From positions 62,001 to 126,000 of the forward strand of contig VXCM01000699.1 in assembly GCA_014773175.1 (NCBI GenBank): a stretch of DNA of 64,000 bases, written 5' to 3'. The position numbers and the translations under genes were made by a program. The notes below the pieces were generated by a model. It saw only the letters and a list, made by a program, of their open reading frames with translations, was not told the origin of the DNA and ran no database searches. This DNA comes from Lucifuga dentata. Lineage: Eukaryota; Chordata; Actinopteri; Ophidiiformes; Bythitidae. The first letter of the stretch is position 1. The number at the start of each line of letters is the position of its first letter. This document shows positions 26,201 through 37,099 of the stretch, piece by piece.

Positions 26201-28680
26201 AACAATGAATAAATTTCAAATAACTTTTTAATTTTAAACTTCTAATTTTTAATGGTCCCCTAATAATACATTTCACTACACACATTATTCAAAAAAAATT
26301 TGAATATTTGAGAATCTTCAATAAATTAATGTATGAGGTTTGCTGTGAATTTTTCTTAAAGTTGGTGACTCGTTGCACTTGGATGTTTTGTGTTGCTCAC
26401 AAGTGGTTCTTGGTTTAAAAAAAAGGTTTAAGTACCACAGGTTTAATCTATCAAAAATGTGAAAAATGGCACAAAACAAAATAGAGAAATATGCACCGAA
26501 AGTAATATCTTGAAATTGCTTATTTTGTTCTCACCAACAGATAACTAAGGTATTCAACTTACAAGGATATAAGCAAAGCGAATAAATCGTCAAATTTGAG
26601 AAGCTGTACGTAACAAAAGTTTGCTGCTTTCATTCAACTAATACAAATAATCAATCACTGAGTGTCCTCAGACAAATACGCCTGGATGCTCGTCAAGGAC
26701 AAACAACATGTTAGAGACAACATGGCGGCATTGAGCCAGAAAAAAACTATATATTGCAATGAACAACATCCAGAAGACATAAAACATGGTAAATTTCTTC
26801 ACCTTGTAATCTGCTCTCAAATGAGCCGTCTAGTAATTCAATATATTTTACCCTATTCAGAGTCAATGGAAATAAAACCATACTGATTAGCATGTTTACC
26901 TATCCAGCGTAACAGAAATGAACTTTAAACTGCACATCCACGCACCAATAACACTGGATTTCTAAAATAAATAGAAGAAAAAATAAATTTATTATAAGAA
27001 GCGAATGTGACAAATACAGTGACAGACAGGAAACAGCAGGGGGAAGGAACGACTGGGTTGCTATGGCAACCAAAAAAGAGCAAACCCCCCACCCCCACNC
27101 CCACCATCACCCCCATGAACCTGAATTATGTACACAATATCTTTCAACACCAACCCACCACCACCATCATCATCATCATCATCATCATCCTCATCATCAT
27201 CATCAGGACCCTTTGTGGCAGCGAGGTGTGTATGGGCGTCTCAAAATGGTTTACCTAAAATAATAATCTCTGGAAAAACCCATTTTTGCTCTTATGCTAC
27301 AACACATCTACGTGTGCATCTGCTGCCTTAGAAAGAGCTTATGGCGGACATGCCAACTCATTACAGATATCAGTTATTCATTTCAGTCCTCAACCCCACA
27401 ACCCCATTATGCTGGAGAGACGAGCATGGCCGCCGCTCTCGCACTCGCTCGCCTTCTCTTCTTCGTTATTCGAAAGTGAGGAGGAGAGCGGTNGGCCGCC
27501 GCTCTCGCACTCGCTCGCCTTCTCTTCTTCGTTATTCGAAAGTGAGGAGGAGAGCGGTTAGAGGCATAACAGGAGAGCAGGAGAGGGGGGCCAGTGCAAT
27601 TTTCACATCCCTCCATGTTTTTAATAGTCTCATGAAATTTAGATCAGAGGAGCAGTGGTGCAAACAGACATATAGTGGTTGCTATACTCACCTGTCTGTC
27701 TGTCTGTCTGTCTACAGGACAATGGCAGTTTCTTTCTGTCTCCCTGCCTGAATATGATGTCTTTCAGTCAGATTATCTTTGTCCCTCTGTCTGTCTGTCT
27801 ACTTGGTGCCGCATTACGAAAAACAAACACAACACCAGAGACAGACAGACAGACAGACAGCATCCTGAGCAGACAATGAGATAGCTGGAAGGATCTGCAG
27901 CGGGCGAGCTCGCCACTCAAAAGTACTGAGATGGACAAAGAAAATCAGGCAGACAGACAGACCTGAGTTTCAGAACAGCATATTTCATGCACCATATCCA
28001 ACCTCATAAACCATATCTGAGCTGCGCCGGCTTTCCAAGGCAACTTCATTACTATGGGTGGAATCTGTGTTTCAGCCTGAAATAAGCAATCAGCTTTTCA
28101 CCGCAACGTATCACAGCCCTGACATCTGAATGATAATCGCAACAAGGAACTGGCAACGTTAAAGAAATCTTGTGTATTTATGGATGTCAGGATAATTTCT
28201 AGTGTGTTGGACAGCGTAACATCATCAAGAGAGGCCAGTTATTCAGGATATTGTAATTTCCCCATCATAAATAATGCAGCATCGTAAAAACACGCTGCTT
28301 CTGCTATCTTCATTATGCGAGAGAGTGAAATGTTAATGTTGATCAATATTGCAGTGGGAGATTTCACTCCTCATCACACATTATAACAAAGCTGTAGGCA
28401 AATTGGAGACACTTGCCTTGAACAAATTAGAGTAAAAAAATCTCTGGCATGTCAAGAGCATGTACGTGTGTTTGTGTGTGCATTTGTGCGTGTGTGAGCA
28501 TCCCTTTGTTGAGGAGAATAAAATTAACACCTCTCCACAAAGCGGATTTGTTTGCAGTGTTTCAACAGACAGTCTTTGAAGGATTGATTTCTTATTGTAA
28601 CAGACACCATAGTACAGTCAAAAAACACAACCTCAAAGAGAGAGAGACCTGTGGCTGTGTAGATACAGCTGAAAGAAATA

Positions 28681-28716
<36 letters not shown>

Positions 28717-29958
28717 GATAAATCTACTCGATGATAACCATCAGGAACGAATTTTTGTTGTAATATTGCTTTATATTTCATCGTTGCATCACTCTATTTA
28801 AAAGCTCTTAAATATAATGAAATGTAAAGTAAGTAAGCAGTATTTGCTTAGTATCGATGCCTGCATAACGACACAGTTGAATGCATAATACTAAGTAAAA
28901 GCTCAAGTTAATAAAGAATTATTAATACCGAATCATTTCGTGCCTACGTCTGTCTCCAGTAAAAAAGGTTTGAAAATGGGAAACTCAAAGCAGATCCACG
29001 TTGCTGGTGCAGAGGTGGAGTTTCTGCCGCAGAGCTCCACAGAACAAAGAATTTGTAGATTTCATCGCGGGGCAGAAATGACCCTCAGTGCTCAGGCAGG
29101 CCATCTAACACCCCCCAATCCTCCACAAGTCGTCTTCATTCTCATCTCCGCCTACAGCCCGCCTTAGCAAAGAGCTGAGCAAAATAGGTCAGATTTCCAA
29201 AAACAATACCACGGGGTGTGCCTGTATGCCTGCCATCTACCGAGACTCAATCTTTGATCTCTCTTATTTGTCATTCTGCCCAAAGACATCCATTCCTTTT
29301 AAATTCCACTGTTAATTAGCGTTAGAAAGGCGACAAGGAATCATTTTTGTTTCTGTTTGTGGCATTTTCATAACTTTCACAGCAGAAGAAAACAAGAAGG
29401 TGCTCCGAGAGCGCATAACTCCTCCAAGGCTAACAAAATACCCAATTAAAAAAAAAACTGTTGAGGATTTTGATGATTGTAAGTTTTTCTTAGAACTCCA
29501 GTATTGCTTTGTGAAAGGAGGGAAATTATGTTGACAAAATATAGGCTATCCTTTACATTTATGGCATTTACTTTTGGCTTTTACATATTACAGCATGTTG
29601 CATGTAAAAATGTTGGCATTTGTCACTGGAATTACTTTTAACCTATTTTATAGGGCAACTTAACACCAAATCCACAAAAATGAGTTAAGTTATAGCAGTC
29701 AGCTTTAATCAATGTAATTTATATTAACTTTGCAGAAAGCATAGTATAACATTGTCCATGTACATACAAAGTTCATAGCTTTAGTCTATTCATACATTGA
29801 CTGTAGGAGGAAACACACAACAAGAATACTGATATGACTGTGACAAAGATATTTGTGGAGAAACTTAGATTGTAAAACATGTACATCCTCAAGTTGCAAG
29901 TTTGATGACCACGACCATAGCAAGATTGTTTTTTACGTGTCCTTGAATGACAATAAAG

Positions 29959-29993
<35 letters not shown>

Positions 29994-30020
29994 NTTACGT
30001 GTCCTTGAATGACAATAAAG

Positions 30021-30056
<36 letters not shown>

Positions 30057-32234
30057 TGAATCATTTTTTTAAAAAAACTGTTTATTATCAGGGAACTTAT
30101 GTCACTATAGACCCCAAAAATGCAAATTCAAGAAACATGAGACAACTAGCAACTAGCACTAGGTAAAACAACCAGGGTGGTCCTTTGGTAATCTGAGCTA
30201 GAAAATAAAAAGAGAAACTACTATTCAAAAAAGAGAAACCCTACTATCCGCAATCCAGGACATCTGATCGCTTAGGCTACAGCTCTCTGGATCAAACACT
30301 TCAATTCCCAGTTTTGTCCGGGATATGACTGTGCACATGCACGACCGCAGCCAAACCCGCTTCGCCTAAAATTCTCTGTGAAATGAAAGGCTACAGCTCA
30401 GCAATACACAATGAAAGCCCATCAACTGAGGAGCTGTGACATCGATGCATGTATAATCAAATTCAATCAAATGGTATCTAGGCCATAGCAACTGTCTGTG
30501 TATAATAGTCAATAAAGCTTTGCTGCAGCCAAACAATGGGCAACAGCAACCAGTGGAAGACAGCCCAGTTATTTAAACGTGAAACATTTCCTCTTTCCGC
30601 AGGAAAAAAAAATCCAGTTAATTATAGTCTAATGCTTAAAAAAAATTCCAAAATATACACAAGCTGACCTTTGAACTGCCTAAAACAGGTCAAACCTTTA
30701 ACAGATTCGCAAATGAGAAGCCTAGTGTAGAGTGAGCGGAAAGGCCATACGGACGGTGGAGAGTGTGTATGTGAGCCTGTTCGTGAATGTGAGTGGCATG
30801 AGACGCTGTTCAAAATGAAAGTGAGAGACATCGAGGAGTGCATGCTAAAAAACACTGATATAAAGTTGTGCAGCTGCTGGATTGAGACCCTTCCGGCTCA
30901 AGGGCAAACATGACTTTGGACTAGTGCAGGAGTCAGCGCATGCTGCCTCACTAACGCTGAGCTGAAGGGGAAAAACAAGACGCCATTTTGAAAAGGAATT
31001 AGACTGAGTTATTCTGCTACCAGGCTAAATCCTAACAGAGCGCAGGCACCACTGCATGCATGCAAGGGGCTAGCTATATACACTGCATGTCAGTGGCTCA
31101 TTCCATGCATTACTTAACATGTGGAAATCCCCTAATCAACCCTCCCCACTTATTTTCCACTGTGATGAGGGAAAGCCAAGATTTACTACACAAGCCTAGA
31201 CTAAACCACCTCAGCACAGGAGGACATGACCATGATTCATTGTTTTTATCAGCTCCTGGAGTCAGTTTAAGCTTTTGATTATACACCATGTATATTGTAT
31301 GTTGCCACTAGCATGAATAGAGACACACTTGTAATGATGTTTTCAATTTTCCATTGTATTTTCAACAGGGAAAACTTAACTGCTTAATGTCTACTGTTGT
31401 TGAATGAAACTCTTGACTCTCTGCTTTATGCCGAATTGCCATGTTTTTTTTTTTTTTTTNTTTTTTTTTTTTTTGTTTTGTTTTTTTAAGTTATATAAGG
31501 GTTTTGTTTTGTTTTTTTAAATTATTTTAGGGATCACAACAAATTGCTCATATCAATAAATTTACTGTAGTGGTAGGTAACACAACATCAGAGAATAACA
31601 GAACAATCATTTATCTTAAAAAAAAAATGTTCTGCTTATAAAAAACACATCTGATAGCAATGGTGCAATATCTGTTACATCTTTTTACATGATAATTATT
31701 TACTCATGTATCTATATCAATGTCATATCACATGCATATGCACTTAGTTCGTGTAAATTCATTTTGCAAGGCGTACTGTAGCCTACAGACCAAAAACAGC
31801 TTTCAACTAATCTTCTTTAATGATGTTTTCTTTCTCATCTGCAATGACATAGCCAAGAGCACACAACAGGAGAAGAAAATCAATCCAATGTGGCCTTTAT
31901 GCCTCAGAATCCAACTTCAGCTGGACTTTATTGCCTTTTAATTACACGACATGAAGTCGGTTATGAAGAAAAGTGACTACATGTAAACAATATGAGATTA
32001 ACAGATCATGTATGTTAGCTCTCTGGGCCCTTATCTGCCAAGCTGAGTCTTTATGTGCTCATAATGGCTTTGTAATATTTTGCAAAAATGCTAAAGAAAT
32101 CACTGCAGCGGTGTGCTGATTGCAGCTGGCGTCTTGTGCTTATCAGAGGCATTAACAGCTCGTCAAATTATGGCACATATTATGCACAGAACACTTCAGT
32201 ACTACCTACTTCTGTAGGTAGGTCTCTCTCTCTC

Positions 32235-32300
<66 letters not shown>

Positions 32301-33415
32301 CCACACATGCATCCATCTCAGGGCAAGAGTTTAAAACTTTCATTCCATTGTTTCCCCAAACTGCTGGCATTTAGTGACATTAAACTTGGTTCACCCACTA
32401 TGTGGGAGAGACAAAAAGTACACTAACATTTGTTCAGGATGTTATAAATCCTTGCATTTCTAACACAAGCTGTTCCAACAGTACAGGGAACAGTCATTCC
32501 ATTGGGCCAGTAATTCATTTTGGTTTTCTTCAAACTAATCTGGATTCTGCTCTGGTTTCAAATTTCTTCCAAAAGTGACATTGTAAACATATTTTTTCCA
32601 AGCACTGTTTGTATAATATATATATATATATGATACATTTTCTGTGACAAATGTATGCATTTTTAGGATGTTAATGTTGAAATTGCAAAATACTTGTGGA
32701 CTTCCAATGAGCAAGAGAGAATCAGTTATATTATCATATCAACATAGGATAGATTCTGATCAGTGCATGAACTACAGTTGATGTAACTGTGTTTGTCCAA
32801 TGTGTGAAATGTGATCCATATTGTAAAATTAGGGATTGGCAGGAATATAGCACAATATATAAAAGTGAAAAACAGATCAATAATAGAACAAAAATAGTGT
32901 TAACTGTGATAGTTTCAAAGGAGTGCTTCAGTACTAATATGCTTATCACCCAACTAAAATGCTGCTGAAATATTTATGAAATTTCGAGTATTTTTCAAGC
33001 TACAATATTCATGCTTGATCACGTATAACAAAGTAAAAAAAATCTACCAAGGCAAAAAAGCTGAATTAATAATAGCATAGCTTCAGCTAATAAATGTTCA
33101 CCAACCTAATTTTGGCCTGATTTACATTAGAAATGTAACCAAATATTAAAATGCCTTATTAATTTGCCAAGTTGCCTTATTAATCGACATTGTGGCAAAG
33201 CCTCAAGTACTAAACACCTTTGTGTTAATACTAAACTCATTCTTGTGTGTAGTATCAGCTCACTATTAAATGAATATGAAAGGCAGTGTGCTCACAAGTG
33301 TGCAGTGACTGCATGGTGTAAACACAACAGCACTAGCTTTAGCAGTACACGTGGAGCCATGCCCCCTCCTTCTTCCAAACCATCATCATCCTCACAACAT
33401 ATACAGTACACATGC

Positions 33416-33461
<46 letters not shown>

Positions 33462-33489
33462 CTCCATGATTTTGACTCGGGCCATTTCN

Positions 33490-33529
<40 letters not shown>

Positions 33530-34207
33530 CTCCATGATTTTGACTCGGGCCATTTCAGAGCCATGTGTGTGTTACTACACGTTAAAAACAGGCATACACC
33601 CATGCATTGTGTGAGCCGTTCACTGACACGGGCTGTTTCAACGTGAAGTGGACTGCTAATTGAGTTACAGAGAGAAAAACACGAGTGATGCTGTTTGTCT
33701 GCCTTCCTTGTGTTGCATGTGGAAACACAGAGGGGGTGTTCTTTCTCTCACGGCAATGTAAACAAACATGTCTACTGCTCCGAGACATTTGTTGCATAAA
33801 GGTCTGCTCAACAGGATGATACGGATCCATGTAGATCCATATCGAGTTTTTTTTGGGGGGGCTTGCACACTGTGTACCCCAGGCTAACCTTCTTGCGCAA
33901 GAACTATTGACGAATTCCTATCAAAACAGGAAGCTCGCATGGGTCCGAAACGGTTAGCAGACCAGAGGACCGCTGGCACCTTCCAGGACTAAATCCTGCT
34001 AAAGCATCAAAAAACCGAGTGCTGCATGGTGTGATCAACCAAAAATGCATTTACCTGCTTCCCTCGGTAGAAGAGCCGCTGCTGTTGTGGGCTTACATTG
34101 AAGATCGCCTGTATTTTCAGCCGTAAAGACTCAATTTTGGTCAACCGAGAAAGATCGTCCACGGTTCGCGTCTCCTTCCCGTCTATAGTGCGGACCTGGA
34201 TCCACAT
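6040..34207 (-). CDS. uhrf2: E3 ubiquitin ligase UHRF2 (complete, 16 coding exons)
   Basis: Nuclear reader of hemimethylated or hydroxymethylated DNA and of histone H3, with RING ligase activity. Coding exons in transcript order: 34207-34055, 25742-25335, 23959-23637, 16205-15987, 15862-15753, 15252-15066, 14665-14542, 10855-10748, 10638-10534, 10446-10340, 10087-9925, 9561-9424, 9340-9018, 8649-8501, 6407-6309, 6186-6040. All phases agree. The total is 2796 nt (931 aa) once the 66-bp duplication around N 9273 is collapsed. It is assigned to UHRF2 rather than UHRF1 by blocks such as [29 protein letters not shown] and the end FFPGYSKGR. The start is the ATG of [10 protein letters not shown], the conserved first residues of the family. 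It is longer than the human protein (about 800 aa) because of a Ser/Thr/Ala/Pro-rich linker after the UBL and an acidic linker before the RING. It converges with the antizyme gene and diverges from brd10. Confidence 0.97.
8183..8291. repeat. Small inverted-repeat element in a uhrf2 intron
   Basis: CTATGTTCCCCAG at the left end is matched by CTGGGGAACATAG at the right end, 109 bp apart end to end. The interior contains a short CCCTAACCC and inverted hexamers (TTAAGTGTGTGTTAA). It could be a small MITE or a chance fold-back. No clear target-site duplication was seen. Confidence 0.45.
9424..10855 (-). other. uhrf2: uhrf2 SRA domain exons
   Basis: Five exons encode the SET- and RING-associated DNA-binding domain. 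[20 protein letters not shown] opens it, [19 protein letters not shown] with FTYTGSGG forms the base-flipping pocket region, and DLSGNKR keeps the NKR finger known from UHRF1. It ends [17 protein letters not shown]. Confidence 0.94.
11617..12201. mobile_element. TTAA-flanked MITE, copy A
   Basis: The element spans 11621-12197 (577 bp) between TTAA at 11617-11620 and TTAA at 12198-12201. Its ends are long imperfect inverted repeats (AGGATCAAACCATCCATTTT at the left, the reverse of AGAACCATACTGGCCATTTT at the right). The interior is non-coding and shared with copies B, C and D. Confidence 0.85.
13055..13714. mobile_element. TTAA-flanked MITE, copy B
   Basis: The element spans 13059-13710 between TTAA at 13055-13058 and 13711-13714. 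Inverted ends of about 90 bp begin AGGACCATACCG and reach past CATTTCCCAAAG. An N at 13349 sits between identical 67-bp copies (13282-13348 and 13350-13416). Collapsed, the element is about 584 bp, matching copies A and D. Confidence 0.88.
14469..14524. repeat. TG microsatellite beside a uhrf2 splice donor
   Basis: About 56 bp of TG on the plus strand, which is CA in the uhrf2 transcript. It starts 17 bases beyond the exon 7 donor at 14541. Confidence 0.95.
14542..15252 (-). other. uhrf2: uhrf2 PHD finger exons
   Basis: Two exons (15252-15066 and 14665-14542) encode a Cys-rich pre-PHD and PHD finger: [38 protein letters not shown] and [10 protein letters not shown]. Conserved [10 protein letters not shown] and RDWGK follow and lead into the SRA domain. 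Confidence 0.93.
16843..17050. repeat. Fold-back (palindromic) element, copy 1
   Basis: The left arm reads GACATTCTGACATGTCACAG, continues past GGAAAAGCACAG and reaches GGCTGCATTCCATTTAGCTG. The right arm is its imperfect reverse complement, ending ACAAGTAAAAGTGTC. Each arm is about 80-90 bp, so the RNA or single strand could form a long hairpin. Related copies are at 20513-20701 and 35767-35924. Confidence 0.7.
17438..17499 (-). mobile_element. hAT-like terminal fragment (reverse)
   Basis: It ends CACAGTTTGAGAACCACTG, the reverse of the CAGTGGTTCTCAAAC terminus, preceded by GTACCACCAGTGGTACAC. It matches the copy at 5048 in opposite orientation. Confidence 0.5.
20513..20701. repeat. Fold-back element, copy 2
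   Basis: The left arm starts GACATTTTGTCTCGTC and contains TTCCATTTAGCTGTCCCAG. The right arm contains CTGACACAGCTAAGTGGAAT and ends GAGAAATGTC. Arms are about 80-90 bp, homologous to copies 1 and 3. Confidence 0.68.
20764..20985 (+). mobile_element. Two hAT-like end fragments
   Basis: GGTGGTTCTCAAACTGTGGT occurs at 20764. A weaker TCATTCTCAAAATGTGATG near 20930 is followed by GTACACC. They may be two ends or two insertions. No transposase is present. Confidence 0.4.
21201..21864. mobile_element. TTAA-flanked MITE, copy C
   Basis: The element spans 21205-21860 between TTAA at 21201-21204 and 21861-21864. The left end is AGGACCATACCAGCCATTTT and the right end GTGGTATGGTCCT. An N at 21268 separates two 66-bp copies of the left end (21202-21267 and 21269-21334). 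Collapsed length is about 589 bp. Confidence 0.86.
22524..22650 (+). mobile_element. Degenerate tRNA-derived SINE remnant
   Basis: GATCAAGTAGCTCAACTGGT contains a polymerase III A-box-like TAGCTCAACTGG. It is followed by a degraded B-box region and the TTTCATTTCCTGTCTCTCTT tail part common in fish tRNA-type SINEs. It appears internally deleted and inactive. Confidence 0.5.
23227..23262. repeat. CA microsatellite
   Basis: Uninterrupted CA repeat of about 36 bp in the large uhrf2 intron. Confidence 0.9.
27161..27207. repeat. CAT trinucleotide repeat
   Basis: A CCACCACCATCATCATC-type repeat of about 47 bp in uhrf2 intron 1. Open frames across it encode only poly-His, poly-Ser or poly-Ile and are not genes. 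Confidence 0.9.
29925..30057 (+). mobile_element. Retroelement 3' tail ending in TATC repeats
   Basis: TTACGTGTCCTTGAATGACA then ATAAAGTTATCTATC resembles the 3' ends of fish LINE-type retroposons that close with a short simple repeat. The unit appears twice around N 29994 (29933-29993 and 29995-30055), probably through unmerged contig ends. No reverse transcriptase is nearby. Confidence 0.45.
32223..32300. repeat. Compound TC/AC microsatellite
   Basis: A TC repeat of about 50 bp passes directly into an AC repeat, in uhrf2 intron 1. Confidence 0.92.
33413..33531. repeat. ATG trinucleotide repeat with unmerged copy
   Basis: Two runs of GAT/ATG triplets, each followed by GACTCCATGATTTTGACTCG, lie on either side of N 33489. 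The second is best read as a duplicate contig end. Confidence 0.85.
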
Positions 34208-34500
34208 CGTTGCGCCGCCCTGTTACGTCCAAAATAAATAACAGATCAAGTGTTGTTTTTGTACTATGAGGTTGTTGTCCAGGGGGTAAAAGAAGATAGA
34301 AATGAAAATGTTCAGTGCTTCATCGCGTTTTCCTCTGCAGGGGAACGTTGCACCGCTTCAGCAGGAGGTGTCTCACATGAGGTCGCGGCGCCAAGCAAAT
34401 CTCGCGAAATAACATTCAAGCGAGCACAATTTACAATTAAAGGCACAGCTCTCCATTTAATCCTCAAAACAACAAACTGTAGCTGGAGGAGGACAAGAAG
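34208..34500 (-). promoter_or_regulatory. uhrf2: uhrf2 promoter / 5' UTR region
   Basis: The region just upstream of the uhrf2 ATG is locally CpG-rich (GGTCGCGGCGCC near 34381). It contains TCTCGCGAAA, beginning at 34400, close to the TCTCGCGAGA element found in CpG-island promoters and bound by BANP. The transcription start cannot be fixed by eye. Confidence 0.45.
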
Positions 34501-34756
34501 GCTCATTGTGCTCCTCGAATGTCTCATAGTAACTGTGTAATAACTGTGTATTAACATTGCCTTTGCATCGTGCACGTTTTTGGAGGAGATGTTATTGCAG
34601 CCCCTAACACTAAGTAATTTATTATAACTTTATAATTTGGTTTAATACAATGCTATCTACAATGCAGTATTATTTTGCAATACCATGCAATCCTTCCAGG
34701 AGGGACTATTTTCTTTGATATATTATAAAGTATCACTTTATCAAACTTTTTGAAAT

Positions 34757-34815
34757 ATGTGGTTCTCAAACTGTAGTACGTGTGCTACTGGTGGTGCATG
34801 GAGTGCCTGTTTGTT
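34757..34815 (+). mobile_element. hAT-like terminal fragment
   Basis: GTGGTTCTCAAACTGTAGTA then CGTGTGCTACTGGTGG repeats the pattern of the copies at 5048 and 20764. No partner end was identified. Confidence 0.45.
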
Positions 34816-35766
34816 CCAGTCAATACAGAAAACTGCCTACCAAGTCCCATAACTTCATCTAGCTGAATAAATATACAATATAATTAGTGTAGCACAAAAA
34901 TCCCTGTCATGGGTGTGGATCGGACTCACAGTATTTTAATGCAGTCTTGACCTTTGACCTTAATTTGTTATTCATAGTATCAAACTTAGCCTAAATATTT
35001 TTCACAAGATAATCATGACATTGTTATCATGGTAGTAATACATGTCATAGACCTAACTTTATCTGAGTTTTACATTTACAACATTCAGTGGTTACATAAC
35101 TGTTCATTCCTGTCCTCAGAGCTCACTGACTGAATCAGCCACCCCATTGCTTAGATGAAAAGTGACCTTTGCAAATGACAAATCAAAACTTATTTTCCTC
35201 ACAATGTCTCGAAAAGATACCAATTTTTTCAGAAACTGGCATTCACTCTCCCAATTTGATATGGTTACGTTTATTTAATTAAGGAGGTTAAGAGATAAGT
35301 TTTGACATGAGGATGTGATCAAGGGCTGTAACCTTTCTGTAGCAGTAGTATATCTCCTTATGTGTTTTTTTGCAAATCATTTGCAGCTAAGTGGATCTAC
35401 AAGTTTAGAGGTATTCAAGGGTCTGTGAGTTGCACAAACTAGACAAAATACATAAATATGCAGTAATTATGTACTTGCTGGCTGTTACCCATGATTGCTG
35501 TGGCTTTAAACTAGTTCAGCATCCACCCTACTCACCTTGTTTGCCTTCCTCAGACATTTATCTCCTCCCAAATATGAAAAAGGTTTTACGTAGAACCCTC
35601 AGATGATTATGTTGTGTGCACATACAGTAATAAGCACACATACATAGTACACATATCCCCTTGTGGTCCAATGAAAGTCACTCCATTGAGTATGCTGTTA
35701 CTGTATGTCAAAAGAGCTCAAAAAGAAGAATTTTTGTATTTTATCAAACAAAGGTGTACCTAATAA

Positions 35767-35924
35767 AATTAATATTGGCTCCATGCCAATCAGAGGTGCC
35801 AATGCCAAGGCACTGGTCTTGCTCTGGTTCACTGGCATGACTTAGTGGCACACCCAAGTAGAACAATCACTGATGTTATTAGTTGCATCTGTGCTTTTCC
35901 GCCTATATGACAAGTCAAAATGTC
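35767..35924. repeat. Fold-back element, copy 3 (left arm shortened)
   Basis: The right arm ends CATATGACAAGTCAAAATGTC-like sequence. It is the reverse complement counterpart of the GACATTTTG starts of copies 1 and 2, and contains GTGCTTTTCC. The left arm is truncated to the TTGGCTCCATGCCAATCAG part. Confidence 0.55.
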
Positions 35925-37099
35925 CTCTATAAAAAAGGATTCTTGGAGCCTTCTTTTCTTGACAGTGCCTCTTAGCTGGGCAAAAAAATGACTGTAAAGT
36001 ACTAGTCTCCTGTGGCGTAATTGTTAATTAACATTTGTCCCAACTGGAGACATCACTGATGTGCCTGTGGCAATTCTATAACCATCGGTTTAGAACGATA
36101 ATTCTGTCTGCTTTATCCATCCTTTGCTAACAAAAGGCCAATGTTACTTAAAACATGATGGTTGCAATAATGACTGATGTGTGTTAAATATTTTCATGAA
36201 GATTCTGTATTCACGTCTTTCCAGTGCAACTCTCTCACAGTGATAAACAATTGTAATCCCTTTCCATGTCCCTGCAGAGGCCTAGAGAGGCCTAAGTGTA
36301 GTAAATGGGAAAGTTTTGCCCCAAGTTAATCTTTCAGGTAAACTATAACTCCTGTCTCCTGTGCAAGAATTGGGCAGATTATAACCTCATCAGTCCAATC
36401 ATATTTCTAACCAGCAGCTAATCATAACCATGTCACTGGTGAAGCTAGGCAAGATTGGTATAGTGTCCTTGTTAGGATTTCCTGAGAGACTAAACACAGG
36501 GCAAAACAAACTTAGGACCCGTTATTCTTTCCACCCACGTATCAACGCTCACTGCTGTCTGCGTTACATTAGTGTCTAGTGACATCTAGTGGTTAAAAGT
36601 GGGAAAGGGTGTCATTTAAGTTTTCACTACATGGACCATTGGCGTATCTGATGTAAGCGGGTGATCGTTTGTTGCGCAAGTTATGAATGACTGTTTAATT
36701 AGTCTTGTGATTTTTCCTTATTATCGTGCACAGCAGCCTCGACGTGAGCCTCCAAAGATTTCAAACTGAATGATATCGTCTAATTTCAGATGTTTCTCCT
36801 TCAGTGACAATTGTGTCACAGATCACAATACAATTAATACTACAATGTGTGTCAGACATGAGGATGTAACAGAGTGTATGACAGCATAATAAAACCAAAA
36901 TCATCATTTTTGGTGCGACGCGCGACTAGCCAGCTACGTCAGTTTGCGTACATTCGCATCGGGTCACGCAGGGTGGAAGTGAAGTGGATGGGGAAAGTAT
37001 TCTTCAAGCAAGCTACACTAGTCGGTTACTGTGTGTTTGTAAACCCCTCAGTGCTTAGAAAATATATTGGACACTGCGAAAATTTGTTTTTCAGTACAA

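Larger units (their letters stand above)
25743..34054 (-). other. uhrf2: uhrf2 first intron, 8.3 kb
   Basis: The intron separates the two UBL exons. It holds many simple repeats, N gaps at 27099, 27493, 29994, 31460 and 33489, a retroelement tail near 29925, and two stretches of complex non-repetitive sequence (28010-28400 and 31940-32200) that could be conserved non-coding elements. No other gene is supported on either strand. Confidence 0.75.
25335..34207 (-). other. uhrf2: uhrf2 UBL domain exons and linker
   Basis: Residues 1 to about 76 form the ubiquitin-like domain ([17 protein letters not shown], then [20 protein letters not shown]), split by an 8.3 kb first intron. The rest of the second exon, to residue 187, is a low-complexity Ser/Thr/Ala/Pro linker ending GIGMYK, which leads into the Tudor region. 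Confidence 0.92.

Noticed and set aside
27007..27331. Open frames rich in poly-His, poly-Ile or poly-Ser
   Set aside because: They are the three readings of a CAT trinucleotide repeat in an intron, with no family match or splice context.
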